Assembly: GCA_029953615.1 (NCBI GenBank)
Contig: CP124529.1
Span: forward strand, 4,340,501 to 4,404,500
Length of the DNA: 64,000 bases
Direction of reading: 5' to 3'
DNA from: Pseudomonas putida
Lineage (GTDB): Bacteria > Pseudomonadota > Gammaproteobacteria > Pseudomonadales > Pseudomonadaceae
Part shown: in pieces, positions 46,036 to 55,487 of the stretch
How positions within the stretch are numbered: position 1 is the first letter of the stretch
Layout: each line of letters begins with the position of its first letter
The notes under the pieces: model-generated
What the model was told of the DNA's origin: nothing
Databases searched by the model: none
The model's input: only the letters and a program-made list of their open reading frames with translations
Made by a program: the position numbers and the translations under genes

Positions 46036-47570
46036 CAGGCGTCAGCCTTCTTCAGGAATGCCTTGAAGCGCACGAGCTCGGTCAGGCGGTAGCCTCGGTA
46101 GCGGCCCATTGCCAGCATGAAGCCCACCAGGATCAGCAGCACGGCGGGGAAGGTGAACACGAAGTACACCAGCTCCGGCACCATCATCAACAGGTGTGCC
46201 AGGGAAGCTGCGAACAGGGTGCCGATGGCCACTTTCATGGCATGGCCACCGCCACGTTCTTCCCAGGTGATGGACAGGCGCTCGATGGTCATGGTCAGGA
46301 TAACCATCGGGAACAGCGCGACCGACAGCCCGCGCTCCAGGCCCAGCTTGTGGCTGAACAGGCTGATGGCGGCAATCAGCACCACGACGAAGGTCAGTAC
46401 CACCGACAGGCGAGGCAGCATCTGCAGTTTCAGGTGTTCCAGGTACGAGCGCAGCGACAGGCCCAGCGCGGTGATGACCGTGAACAGCATGATGCCGAAG
46501 CCCAGCTGGGTCTCGCGGAAGGCCAGGGCGATCAGTACCGGGGTGAAGGTGCCCAGGGTCTGCAGGCCGATCAGGTTGCGCAGCACCAGAATCACCAGCA
46601 CACCGATCGGGATCATCACCATGATCATGAAGGTTTGCTGGGTTTGCAGCGGCAGGCCGTACAGCGAATATTCGAGGAAGTCGGCGTCGGTATTCTCGTC
46701 GGTCAGCTTGGCCAGGCGGATGGCGTTCATCTCGCTGTTGTTCATGCTGAAGGTGACGTTGGCCTTCTTGCCGCCATCGACGGTGATCAGGTTGTCGTCA
46801 CCGGTCCACCACAGCAGGCGATCGCTGGGCAGGCCCTGCTCGCCGGTGTCCGGGTTGAAGTACAGCCAGTCGGTGCCGTTGAAGCTGCGCAGCCACAGTT
46901 CCGGGGTTTGCGGGGTGTCGGCCACCAGGCGGATGGTGTGCACCTTCTCCATCGGTACGTGGGCGATCGACAGCAGCAGGTCGATGACCTGGGCCTTCTT
47001 CATGGTCGTGGTGTCGCCGGCCAGCAGCAGCTTGACGTTGTCGTCGTTGAGGTTGTTGACCCGCTTGATGGTCTCGCTGACGAAGGTCTCGACGTCGGCC
47101 GAGTGCTGGCGGATCGGCGCCATCAGGGCCTCGGCGGCGATCTTCTCGGGGCCTTCCACGGCCAGGCTGTCACGGAAGGTCGGGCCTTTGATCGTGGTCT
47201 TCTCGTTGCTGTAGCGCTTGGTCAGTACCAGGCGGTAGTAGAGGGTCTGGTTGCCGCTGGCGCGGCGGGCCGACCAGGTGACCTTGCGGTTGCCGTCGGC
47301 ACGGTTGACGCTCACCCCATAGTTGTTGGAGATGAAGCTCTCGTTGAGGCTGACGTAGTCGCGGTTCAACGGTGGCACGAACATCTGCACCTTGACCGGG
47401 TCCTTGGTGCTGGCCACGAACTCGACCTTGGCGTCGATGTTCCACAAATCGTCGGTTTCATCCTCGGTTACCGGGATGCCGAGTACGAAGATCTGATAAG
47501 CCGTGACCGCCACGCCCAACAGCACCAGCACGGTGATCAGGACTTTCAGATGGAGGGTAAGAGAGCGCAT
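46035..47570 (-). CDS. Inactive transglutaminase-like protein with seven membrane segments
   Basis: A 511-residue inner-membrane protein. One N-terminal segment (about residues 8-29) leads to a periplasmic region of about 290 residues with a transglutaminase-like fold (about 160-260, around LLLSIAHVPMEKVHTIRLV). About seven membrane segments follow from residue 325. The Cys-His-Asp triad of active transglutaminases is not evident, in line with the inactive class. It lies between the protease-like and ATP-grasp genes with 5-bp and overlapping junctions. Its role may be to present or recognise a peptide substrate across the membrane. Confidence 0.85.
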   Translation of the reverse strand: MRSLTLHLKVLITVLVLLGVAVTAYQIFVLGIPVTEDETDDLWNIDAKVEFVASTKDPVKVQMFVPPLNRDYVSLNESFISNNYGVSVNRADGNRKVTWSARRASGNQTLYYRLVLTKRYSNEKTTIKGPTFRDSLAVEGPEKIAAEALMAPIRQHSADVETFVSETIKRVNNLNDDNVKLLLAGDTTTMKKAQVIDLLLSIAHVPMEKVHTIRLVADTPQTPELWLRSFNGTDWLYFNPDTGEQGLPSDRLLWWTGDDNLITVDGGKKANVTFSMNNSEMNAIRLAKLTDENTDADFLEYSLYGLPLQTQQTFMIMVMIPIGVLVILVLRNLIGLQTLGTFTPVLIALAFRETQLGFGIMLFTVITALGLSLRSYLEHLKLQMLPRLSVVLTFVVVLIAAISLFSHKLGLERGLSVALFPMVILTMTIERLSITWEERGGGHAMKVAIGTLFAASLAHLLMMVPELVYFVFTFPAVLLILVGFMLAMGRYRGYRLTELVRFKAFLKKADA

Positions 47571-47575
47571 CGGGA

Positions 47576-48113
47576 TTACTCTGCTTTGGGAGCGTCGGTG
47601 GCACAGGCAGGTTTGCCGGCCGCGTATTTAAGGCTTGGGTCGACCAGCGCGTCGAAGTGCTTGAGCGCCTCGGAGCCGATCAGCAGCGGGAACTGGAAGG
47701 CGCTGCGGTCGGTGAGGTTGACTTCGATGGTGCGCATGGCCTGGCCCATGCAGATTTCAAGTTCGATGACCGGGCGAGCGGTGTAGGCCTTGCCCGATTC
47801 AGCATCATAGTCGCCGGCCCGGCGCTTGATCTTGCTTACGCGTGCCAGCGGGCGTTCGATAGGGTGCGAATGGGCGGCGTCGATGGCCAGGTAGAAGCGC
47901 ACCCAGCTTTCGCCGTTGCGCTTGAAACGCTTGATGTCGCGAGCGCTGAGCGAGGCGGTCTTGGCGCCGGTGTCGAGCTTGGCGGCCACTTCCGAGGTCC
48001 AGGTCGCCCAGGCGTGCATATTCGTTGAGACCGTACACGGTCTTGCCTGCGGCCTGGCCTAGGGCCGGCAGCAGGGTGAGGCAGAGCAGCAATAATGCGG
48101 GTGTAAGTCTCAT
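47576..48113 (-). pseudogene. Retropepsin-like (RimB-type) periplasmic protease, frameshifted
   Basis: A small aspartic-protease-fold protein annotated in relatives as ATP-dependent zinc protease. A signal peptide (MRLTPALLLLCLTLLPALGQAA) precedes the domain with the active-site motif LDTGAKTASL; the flap and LIGSEALKHF segments follow. The signal and first residues (to GDLDL) and the rest (EVAAKLDTGAK onward) are in different frames. One extra base at 47992-47993 explains this, and the corrected length is 178 residues. It is the first gene of the ATP-grasp operon. As written the protease domain lacks its export signal. Confidence 0.85.
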
Positions 48114-48131
48114 AATCCTGGCGCGGTGCAG

Positions 48132-48179
48132 TGCAAGGTTCGGGGCTGTTTTCAAAGCCATGTTCAGAGCCGTGTTCAG
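48132..48179. repeat. Four tandem 12-bp units upstream of the protease-like gene
   Basis: Units at 48132, 48144, 48156 and 48168 share the pattern AGCC.TGTTCAG on the + strand. The last two differ at one base; the first two are diverged. Confidence 0.6.
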
Positions 48180-48357
48180 GGCAAGGCGACTGGCAGCGAC
48201 TGCGCAAGCTTCCTCGTTCATCTGTCAACAGCATGAATGGATGACAGACAGGCTATCCATACTCCAACGGAGGCGCGGCATTCTATCACGCCGGCGTCTT
48301 GACGCCAGCGGTGCGCGATCTGACAGCGGCGGGCCGGCGTTAGTTCGCTCTTAGACG

Positions 48358-48369
48358 ATTGTCGACAAT
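48358..48369. promoter_or_regulatory. Operator 1 of the GntR-type regulator
   Basis: The perfect palindrome ATTGTCGACAAT, 74 bp before the regulator ATG. It shares GTCGACAAT with a second site at 48431. Such sites are typical of FadR-subfamily GntR proteins. Confidence 0.7.
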
Positions 48370-48382
48370 ATTCATTTTGTCT

Positions 48383-48411
48383 TTGACTGCCGTGACCGAA
48401 TTAGCTAATTT
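48383..48411 (+). promoter_or_regulatory. Putative promoter of the prp regulator and operon
   Basis: TTGACT (48383-48388), 17 bp, TAATTT (48406-48411). The -35 is good, the -10 is weak. The promoter lies between the two GTCGACAAT operators. Confidence 0.5.
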
Positions 48412-48430
48412 CTGGCAAAGAGATTTGCAA

Positions 48431-48442
48431 GGTGTCGACAAT
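48431..48442. promoter_or_regulatory. Operator 2 of the GntR-type regulator
   Basis: GGTGTCGACAAT ends directly at the regulator ATG (48443). It is 9 of 12 bases identical to operator 1. Binding here would block both transcription and the ribosome-binding region. Confidence 0.65.
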
Positions 48443-49159
48443 ATGCAGGACCTATCCACCTCCAGTCCGGTGCTGACAGACGAAACGGAAACCCTGTCCG
48501 AAAACGTCTTCCGGCGTATCCAGGCGGCCATCGTCAAGGGCGATATCGCCCCCGGCAGCAAGATTTCCGAGCCGGAGCTGGCGCGCACCTACGGCATCAG
48601 CCGCGGGCCGCTGCGCGAGGCCATCCACCGCCTCGAAGGCCAGCGTCTGCTTGTGCGCGTGCCGCATGTGGGGGCACGGGTGGTTTCGCTCAATCACGTC
48701 GAACTGATCGAGCTGTATGAAATTCGCGAATCGCTGGAGGGCATGGCCTGCCGGCTGGCCGCCGAACGCATGAGCCAGGCCGACATCGACGAATTGCGCC
48801 GGGTGCTCGATACCCACGAGCGCGATGCCGCCTTCCAGGCCGGCCAGGGCTACTACCAGCAGGAAGGTGACTACGACTTCCATTACCGGATCATCCAGGG
48901 CAGCGGCAACCAGACCCTGGTCAAGATGCTCTGCGGCGAGCTGTACCAGCTGGTGCGCATGTACCGCATCCAGTTCTCGGCCACGCCCAACCGGCCACGT
49001 CAGGCCTTTGCCGAACACCACCGCATTCTCGACGCCATCGCCGACCGTGACGGCGAGCTGGCCGAACTCCTGATGCGCCGCCACATCGGCGCGTCCAAGC
49101 GCAATATTGAGCGTCACTACCTGGACGCCCACAACAACAGCCCACGAGGTGAGAAATGA
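48443..49159 (+). CDS. GntR-family regulator of the 2-methylcitrate operon
   Basis: A 238-residue regulator. The N-terminal winged HTH (about residues 20-85, with [25 protein letters not shown]) and the C-terminal FCD ligand-binding domain place it in the FadR subfamily. Metal-binding residues include His in DFHYRII. It overlaps prpB (ATGA at 49156), so it is the first gene of the prp operon and probably represses it until a 2-methylcitrate-cycle intermediate binds. Two GTCGACAAT sites flank its promoter. The start at 48443 was chosen from the second operator position and family length. Confidence 0.9.
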   Translation: MQDLSTSSPVLTDETETLSENVFRRIQAAIVKGDIAPGSKISEPELARTYGISRGPLREAIHRLEGQRLLVRVPHVGARVVSLNHVELIELYEIRESLEGMACRLAAERMSQADIDELRRVLDTHERDAAFQAGQGYYQQEGDYDFHYRIIQGSGNQTLVKMLCGELYQLVRMYRIQFSATPNRPRQAFAEHHRILDAIADRDGELAELLMRRHIGASKRNIERHYLDAHNNSPRGEK

Positions 49160-50046
49160 CTGTGAAGAGCACCCCCGGTCAGCGTTTCCGCGACGCCGTT
49201 GCCGCTGAACATCCGCTGCAGGTGGTTGGCGCCATCAACGCCAACCATGCCCTGCTGGCCAAACGCGCCGGCTTCAAGGCCATCTACCTGTCCGGTGGCG
49301 GCGTCGCCGCCGGTTCGCTGGGCCTGCCGGACCTGGGCATCAGCGGCCTGGACGATGTGCTCACCGACGTGCGTCGCATCACCGACGTGTGCGACGTGCC
49401 GCTGCTGGTGGATGTCGACACCGGTTTCGGTGCCTCGGCCTTCAACGTCGCCCGCACCGTGCGCTCGATGAGCAAGTTCGGCGCTGCCGCCATCCATATC
49501 GAGGACCAGGTTGGCGCCAAGCGCTGCGGCCACCGCCCGAACAAGGAGATCGTCAGCCAGCAGGAAATGGTCGATCGCATCAAGGCCGCAGTCGATGCCC
49601 GTACCGATGACAGCTTCGTGATCATGGCGCGTACCGACGCCCTGGCCGTCGAGGGCCTGAACGCGGCGCTGGACCGCGCCGCCGCCTGCGTCGAGGCAGG
49701 TGCCGACATGATCTTCCCGGAAGCCATTACCGAGCTGCAGATGTACAAGACCTTTGCCGACCGGGTGAAGGCACCGATCCTGGCCAACATCACCGAGTTC
49801 GGCGCCACGCCGCTGTACACCACCGAAGAGCTGGCCTCGGTCGACGTGTCGCTGGTGCTGTACCCGCTGTCGGCCTTCCGCGCCATGAACAAAGCCGCCG
49901 AGAATGTCTATACCGCGCTGCGCCGTGACGGCACGCAGAAGAACGTGATCGACACCATGCAGACCCGCATGGAGCTCTACGAGGCCATTGGTTATCACGC
50001 CTTCGAGCAGAGCCTCGATGCGTTGTTTGCCCAGAAGAAGGGCTGA
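49156..50046 (+). CDS. prpB: 2-methylisocitrate lyase
   Basis: Splits 2-methylisocitrate into pyruvate and succinate, the last step of the 2-methylcitrate cycle for propionyl-CoA. 296 residues, isocitrate-lyase-like barrel. The catalytic motif is KRCGH (Cys near residue 123), with DVDTGFG binding Mg and IHIEDQ. It is coupled to the upstream regulator by a 4-bp overlap. A REP pair separates it from prpC. Confidence 0.96.
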   Translation: MTVKSTPGQRFRDAVAAEHPLQVVGAINANHALLAKRAGFKAIYLSGGGVAAGSLGLPDLGISGLDDVLTDVRRITDVCDVPLLVDVDTGFGASAFNVARTVRSMSKFGAAAIHIEDQVGAKRCGHRPNKEIVSQQEMVDRIKAAVDARTDDSFVIMARTDALAVEGLNAALDRAAACVEAGADMIFPEAITELQMYKTFADRVKAPILANITEFGATPLYTTEELASVDVSLVLYPLSAFRAMNKAAENVYTALRRDGTQKNVIDTMQTRMELYEAIGYHAFEQSLDALFAQKKG

Positions 50047-50068
50047 AGGTCAAAGATTTGCATTGGAG

Positions 50069-50173
50069 CGGCTGGCCTCTTCGCGGGCGCGCCCGCTCCC
50101 ACAAGTACGGCGTGATGCTCGATGCCTGTGGAACCCTGTGGGAGCGGGTTTACCCGCGAAGGGGCCGGCACAG
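50069..50173. repeat. REP pair between prpB and prpC
   Basis: CTTCGCGGGCGCGCCCGCTCCCAC faces GTGGGAGCGGGTTTACCCGCGAA. The arms differ slightly. Confidence 0.85.
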
Positions 50174-50225
50174 GTTTCAACGATTAGCCAGACTTCCATA
50201 ACAAGTTCAAGAAAGGAGAAACACC

Positions 50226-51353
50226 ATGGCCGAAGCAAAAGTACTCAGTGGCGCAGGCCTGCGCGGCCAGGTGGCCGGCCAGACTGCATTGTCCACCGTG
50301 GGCCAGGCCGGTGCCGGGCTGACCTACCGAGGTTACGACGTGCGTGACCTGGCCGCCGGTGCCGAATTCGAAGAAGTCGCCTACCTGCTGTTGTACGGCG
50401 AGCTGCCGAGCAAGGCCGAACTGGCCGACTACAAGCGCAAGCTCAAGGGCCTGCGTGACCTGCCGCAGGCGCTGAAGGAAGTGCTCGAGCGCATCCCGCG
50501 CGACGCCCACCCGATGGACGTTATGCGCACTGGTTGCTCGGTGCTCGGTACCCTGGAACCGGAGCTGACCTTCGAAGCCCAGCGCGAGAAGACCGACCGC
50601 CTGCTCGCGCTGTTCCCGGCGGTGATGTGCTACTGGTACCGCTTCACCCACCACGGCGTGCGCATCGACTGCACCAGCGACGAAGACACCCTCGGCGGGC
50701 ATTTCCTGCACCTGCTGCACGGCAAGAAACCCAGCGACCTTCACGTCAAGGTGATGAACGTTTCGCTGATCCTTTACGCCGAGCACGAATTCAACGCTTC
50801 CACCTTCACCGCACGCGTCTGTGCCTCGACCTTGTCCGACCTGTATTCCTGCATCACCGCTGCCATCGGCTCGCTGCGCGGCCCGCTGCACGGTGGCGCC
50901 AACGAGGCGGCGATGGAGCTGATCGAGCGTTTCCAGAGCCCGCAGGAAGCTACTGCCGAGCTGCTGCGCATGCTTGAGCGCAAGGACAAGATCATGGGCT
51001 TTGGCCATGCCATCTACAAAGAGTCCGACCCGCGCAACGAGGTGATCAAGGGCTGGTCGAAGCAGCTGGCCGACGAAGTGGGCGACAAGGTGCTGTACCC
51101 GGTTTCCGAAGCCATCGACAAGACCATGTGGGAGCAGAAGCGCCTGTTCCCCAACGCCGACTTCTACCATGCCTCGGCGTACCACTTCATGGGCATCCCG
51201 ACCAAGCTGTTCACCCCGATCTTCGTCTGCTCGCGCCTGACCGGCTGGGCGGCGCACGTCTTCGAGCAGCGCGCCAACAACCGCATCATCCGCCCGAGCG
51301 CCGAGTATGTCGGTGTCGAGCAGCGCCAGTTCGTGCCGATCGACCAGCGCTGA
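50226..51353 (+). CDS. prpC: 2-methylcitrate synthase
   Basis: Condenses propionyl-CoA with oxaloacetate to 2-methylcitrate. 375 residues, citrate-synthase fold. Catalytic His in the GPLHGGANEAA region and in MGFGHAIYK, and Asp in HASAYHFMGIP are conserved. The short form, without the N-terminal extension of GltA, is usual for PrpC. GAAAGGAGAAACACC precedes the ATG. It is third in the operon. Confidence 0.96.
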   Translation: MAEAKVLSGAGLRGQVAGQTALSTVGQAGAGLTYRGYDVRDLAAGAEFEEVAYLLLYGELPSKAELADYKRKLKGLRDLPQALKEVLERIPRDAHPMDVMRTGCSVLGTLEPELTFEAQREKTDRLLALFPAVMCYWYRFTHHGVRIDCTSDEDTLGGHFLHLLHGKKPSDLHVKVMNVSLILYAEHEFNASTFTARVCASTLSDLYSCITAAIGSLRGPLHGGANEAAMELIERFQSPQEATAELLRMLERKDKIMGFGHAIYKESDPRNEVIKGWSKQLADEVGDKVLYPVSEAIDKTMWEQKRLFPNADFYHASAYHFMGIPTKLFTPIFVCSRLTGWAAHVFEQRANNRIIRPSAEYVGVEQRQFVPIDQR

Positions 51354-51380
51354 TTAGATATAGAGAGGCAACCCGTTCCC

Positions 51381-51475
51381 CTTGTGGGAGCGGGCTTGCC
51401 CGCGAATGCGTCCGTACTGGCAACCGCATTGCACCTGCTGACGCATTTGCGGGCACGCCCGCTCCCACGGGGGCG
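51381..51475. repeat. REP pair between prpC and acnD
   Basis: TGTGGGAGCGGGCTTGCCCG faces CGGGCACGCCCGCTCCCAC, about 40 bp apart. Confidence 0.85.
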
Positions 51476-51512
51476 GTGAAACCTTCCGAATCCTGTGACC
51501 GAGCCTGATTCC

Positions 51513-54104
51513 ATGATGAATACTGCATTCCGCAAGCACCTGCCAGGCACCGACCTGGACTATTTCGATGCCCGCGCGGCGGTCGAGGCGATCAAGCCCG
51601 GCGCCTACGACGGGCTGCCTTACACTTCTCGCGTGCTCGCCGAAAACCTGGTGCGCCGCTGCGACCCGGCTACCCTCGACGCCTCGCTGGGTCAGCTGAT
51701 CGAGCGCAAGCGCGACCTCGACTTCCCGTGGTTCCCGGCCCGCGTGGTGTGCCACGACATTCTCGGCCAGACTGCGCTGGTCGACCTCGCCGGCCTGCGT
51801 GACGCCATTGCCGACAAGGGCGGCGACCCGGCCCAGGTCAACCCGGTGGTGCCGGTGCAGCTGATCGTCGACCACTCGCTGGCCGTCGAGTGCGGTGGTT
51901 TCGACCCGCAGGCCTTCGAAAAGAACCGCGCCATCGAAGACCGCCGCAACGAAGACCGCTTCCACTTCATCAACTGGACCAAGAAGGCGTTCAAGAACGT
52001 CGACGTGATTCAGCCGGGCAACGGCATCATGCACCAGATCAACCTGGAGAAGATGTCGCCGGTGGTCCACAACGACCGTGGCGTGGCCTACCCGGACACT
52101 TGCGTCGGCACCGACAGCCACACCCCGCACGTCGACGCCCTGGGCGTGATCGCCATTGGCGTGGGTGGCCTGGAAGCCGAGAACGTGATGCTCGGCCGTG
52201 CCTCGTGGATGCGCCTGCCGGAAATCGTCGGCGTCGAGTTGACTGGCAAGCTGGCGCCGAACATCACCGCCACCGACCTGGTGCTGGCCCTGACCGAATT
52301 CCTGCGCAAGCAGAAAGTCGTCGGTGCCTACCTGGAGTTCCACGGCGAAGGTGCCCGTGCCCTGACCCTGGGCGACCGCGCCACCATCTCCAACATGGCC
52401 CCTGAATATGGCGCCACCGCGGCGATGTTCGCCATCGACCAGCAGACCATCGACTACCTGCGCCTGACCGGCCGCGAAGAGCAGCAGGTCAAGCTGGTAG
52501 AAGCCTATGCCAAGGCCACCGGCCTGTGGGCCGATAGCCTGGGCGGCGCCGTCTACGAGCGCACCCTGAGCTTCGATCTGTCGAGTGTGGTGCGTAACAT
52601 GGCCGGCCCGTCCAACCCGCATGCCCGTGTCGCCACCAGTGAACTGGCGGCCAGGGGTATCGCCGGCAAGTGGGAAGAAGTGCCTGGGCAGATGCCTGAC
52701 GGCGCAGTGATCATTGCCGCCATCACCAGTTGCACCAACACCAGCAACCCGCGCAACGTGATTGCCGCAGGCCTGCTGGCGCGCAATGCCAACAAGCTGG
52801 GCCTGGCCCGCAAGCCTTGGGTCAAGTCGTCGCTGGCACCTGGCTCCAAGGCCGTGCAGTTGTACCTTGAAGAGGCGGGGCTGGAGAAGGAGCTGGAACA
52901 GCTCGGCTTTGGCATCGTCGCCTTCGCCTGCACCACCTGCAACGGGATGTCCGGCGCCCTGGACCCGGTGATCCAGCAGGAGATCATCGACCGTGACCTG
53001 TACGCCACCGCCGTGCTGTCGGGCAACCGCAACTTCGACGGGCGTATCCACCCCTATGCCAAGCAGGCCTTCCTCGCATCGCCGCCACTGGTGGTGGCCT
53101 ACGCCATCGCCGGCACCATCCGCTTCGACATCGAGAAGGATGTGCTGGGTGTGGTCGATGGCAAGGAGATCCGCCTCAAGGACATCTGGCCCAGCGACGA
53201 AGAGATCGACGCCGTGGTGCGTGCCGCGGTCAAGCCTGAGCAGTTCCGCAAGGTATACATCCCGATGTTCGCCATCGAGGAAGACCGCGGGCCAAAGGTG
53301 GCGCCGCTGTACGACTGGCGCCCGATGAGCACCTACATCCGCCGCCCGCCATACTGGGAAGGGGCCCTGGCCGGCGAACGTACCCTGCGCGGCATGCGCC
53401 CGCTGGCAGTGCTGCCGGACAACATCACCACCGACCACCTGTCGCCGTCCAACGCCATCATGCTCGACAGCGCTGCCGGCGAGTACTTGGCGAAGATGGG
53501 CCTGCCGGAGGAAGACTTCAACTCTTACGCGACCCACCGTGGTGACCACCTGACCGCCCAGCGCGCCACCTTCGCCAACCCCAAGCTGTTCAACGAAATG
53601 GTGCGCAAGGAAGACGGCAGCGTGCAGCAGGGCTCGCTGGCGCGTATCGAGCCGGAAGGCAAGGTCACCCGCATGTGGGAGGCGATCGAGACCTACATGG
53701 AGCGCAAGCAGCCGCTGATCATTGTAGCCGGTGCCGACTACGGCCAGGGTTCGTCCCGTGACTGGGCGGCCAAGGGGGTGCGCCTGGCCGGTGTCGAGGC
53801 GATCGTCGCCGAAGGCTTCGAGCGTATTCACCGGACCAACCTGGTGGGCATGGGCGTACTGCCGCTGGAGTTCAAGCCGGGCACCGATCGCAAGACCCTC
53901 GGCCTGGATGGCAGCGAGACCTATGACGTGCTGGGCGCGCGGACGCCGCGGGCGACGCTGACCCTGGTGGTTACCCGCGCCAACGGCGAGCGCCTGGAGG
54001 TACCGGTGACCTGCCGCCTGGACACCGCCGAGGAAGTGTCGATCTACGAGGCCGGCGGGGTGCTGCAGCGCTTTGCCCAGGATTTCCTCGAAGCCACGGC
54101 GTAG
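51513..54104 (+). CDS. acnD: Fe/S-dependent 2-methylcitrate dehydratase AcnD
   Basis: An aconitase-like enzyme of 863 residues that dehydrates 2-methylcitrate, giving an aconitate isomer that PrpF converts to the usable form. The three cluster cysteines are in TSCTNTSNP (near residue 407) and CTTCNGMSG (near 472-475). The swivel-domain motif DYGQGSSRDWAAKG is present. Next to prpF, AcnD rather than AcnA is the right call. Two ATGs lie side by side at 51513 and 51516; the ribosome-binding site is weak. Confidence 0.95.
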   Translation: MMNTAFRKHLPGTDLDYFDARAAVEAIKPGAYDGLPYTSRVLAENLVRRCDPATLDASLGQLIERKRDLDFPWFPARVVCHDILGQTALVDLAGLRDAIADKGGDPAQVNPVVPVQLIVDHSLAVECGGFDPQAFEKNRAIEDRRNEDRFHFINWTKKAFKNVDVIQPGNGIMHQINLEKMSPVVHNDRGVAYPDTCVGTDSHTPHVDALGVIAIGVGGLEAENVMLGRASWMRLPEIVGVELTGKLAPNITATDLVLALTEFLRKQKVVGAYLEFHGEGARALTLGDRATISNMAPEYGATAAMFAIDQQTIDYLRLTGREEQQVKLVEAYAKATGLWADSLGGAVYERTLSFDLSSVVRNMAGPSNPHARVATSELAARGIAGKWEEVPGQMPDGAVIIAAITSCTNTSNPRNVIAAGLLARNANKLGLARKPWVKSSLAPGSKAVQLYLEEAGLEKELEQLGFGIVAFACTTCNGMSGALDPVIQQEIIDRDLYATAVLSGNRNFDGRIHPYAKQAFLASPPLVVAYAIAGTIRFDIEKDVLGVVDGKEIRLKDIWPSDEEIDAVVRAAVKPEQFRKVYIPMFAIEEDRGPKVAPLYDWRPMSTYIRRPPYWEGALAGERTLRGMRPLAVLPDNITTDHLSPSNAIMLDSAAGEYLAKMGLPEEDFNSYATHRGDHLTAQRATFANPKLFNEMVRKEDGSVQQGSLARIEPEGKVTRMWEAIETYMERKQPLIIVAGADYGQGSSRDWAAKGVRLAGVEAIVAEGFERIHRTNLVGMGVLPLEFKPGTDRKTLGLDGSETYDVLGARTPRATLTLVVTRANGERLEVPVTCRLDTAEEVSIYEAGGVLQRFAQDFLEATA

Positions 54105-54109
54105 CTAAG

Positions 54110-54232
54110 GGGGGCTGCTTTGCAGCCCATTCGCGGGCTCGCCCGCTCCCACAGGCCCTCCACAGGTATTGAATACTGCGCAATACCTGTGGGAGCGGGC
54201 GAGCCCGCGAATGGGCCGCAAGGCGGCCCCAG
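54110..54232. repeat. REP pair between acnD and prpF
   Basis: CATTCGCGGGCTCGCCCGCTCCCACAGG faces its complement, with outer GGGGCTGCTTTGCAGCCC and GGGCCGCAAGGCGGCCCC hairpins. Confidence 0.88.
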
Positions 54233-54265
54233 GGTAATTTGCATTTCAGACGGGACAGCACATCC

Positions 54266-55456
54266 ATGGCTCATGTACCGCAAGTAAAAATCCCCGCCAC
54301 CTACATCCGTGGCGGCACCAGCAAAGGCGTGTTCTTCCGCCTGCAAGACCTGCCCGAGCAGGCGCAAATCCCCGGCCCGGCGCGCGATGCCCTGCTGCTG
54401 CGGGTAATCGGCAGCCCCGACCCCTACGGCAAGCAGATCGACGGTATGGGCGGCGCCACTTCGAGCACCAGCAAGACCGTGATCCTGTCGCAAAGCATCA
54501 AGCCCGATCACGATGTCGACTATCTGTTCGGCCAGGTCAGTATCGACAAGGCCTTCGTCGACTGGAGCGGCAACTGCGGCAATCTTTCCGCCGCGGTCGG
54601 GTCGTTCGCCATCAGTAGCGGCCTGGTCGACCCCGCGCGCATCCCGCGTAACGGCATCGCCACCGTGCGCATTTGGCAGGCCAACATCGGCAAGACCATC
54701 ATCGCCCATGTGCCGATCACCGAAGGTGAAGTGCAGGAAACCGGCGACTTCGAACTGGACGGCGTGACCTTCCCGGCCGCCGAGGTGCAGCTGGAGTTTC
54801 TCGACCCGGCTGCCGACGACGATGGCGACGGCGGGGCGATGTTCCCTACCGGCAACCTGGTGGATGAGCTCGAGGTGCCGGGTGTCGGTACGTTCAAGGC
54901 GACCCTGATCAATGCCGGCATCCCGACCATCTTCGTCAACGCGGCGGATATCGGCTACACCGGCACCGAACTGCAGGACGCCATCAACGGCGACCCGCAG
55001 GCGCTGCTGCGCTTCGAGACGATTCGCGCCTATGGCGCTGTGCGCATGGGGCTGATTGACAACGTCGACCAGGCTGCCGGGCGTCAGCACACGCCCAAAG
55101 TGGCTTTCGTCGCGCCACCGAGCACCTACACTGCGTCCAGTGGCAAAGCGGTGCAGGCGGGTGATATCGACCTGCTGGTACGGGCCTTGTCGATGGGCAA
55201 GCTGCACCATGCGATGATGGGTACGGCCGCGGTGGCCATCGGCACCGCGGCAGCCATTCCGGGCACGCTGGTCAATCTCGCCGCAGGCGGGGGCGAGCGC
55301 AGTGCCGTGCGTTTCGGCCACCCCTCGGGCACCCTGCGGGTGGGGGCCGAGGCGCGCCAGGTGAATGGTGAGTGGACAGTGACCAAGGCAATCATGAGCC
55401 GCAGTGCTCGCGTGCTGATGGAAGGCTGGGTTCGCGTGCCTGGCGATAGCTTCTAA
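54266..55456 (+). CDS. prpF: 2-methylaconitate cis-trans isomerase
   Basis: Isomerises the product of AcnD so that aconitase can rehydrate it. 396 residues with a diaminopimelate-epimerase-like fold. ATYIRGGTSKGVFF at the N-terminus, the Cys in SGNCGNLSAAVG (near residue 104) and KVAFVAPPSTY are conserved in PrpF. The ATG at 54266 gives the normal N-terminus; an earlier in-frame start lies in REP sequence. Confidence 0.95.
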   Translation: MAHVPQVKIPATYIRGGTSKGVFFRLQDLPEQAQIPGPARDALLLRVIGSPDPYGKQIDGMGGATSSTSKTVILSQSIKPDHDVDYLFGQVSIDKAFVDWSGNCGNLSAAVGSFAISSGLVDPARIPRNGIATVRIWQANIGKTIIAHVPITEGEVQETGDFELDGVTFPAAEVQLEFLDPAADDDGDGGAMFPTGNLVDELEVPGVGTFKATLINAGIPTIFVNAADIGYTGTELQDAINGDPQALLRFETIRAYGAVRMGLIDNVDQAAGRQHTPKVAFVAPPSTYTASSGKAVQAGDIDLLVRALSMGKLHHAMMGTAAVAIGTAAAIPGTLVNLAAGGGERSAVRFGHPSGTLRVGAEARQVNGEWTVTKAIMSRSARVLMEGWVRVPGDSF

Positions 55457-55487
55457 CGCACCACTGGCGCTCGGCTTTAGTTCGTTG

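Noticed and set aside
51354..53831. An open frame of 825 codons opposite acnD
   Set aside because: It mirrors a well-supported gene in GC-rich DNA, where long antisense frames are common. Composition is odd (rich in Gly, Val, His and Gln), no motif appears and there is no start site.
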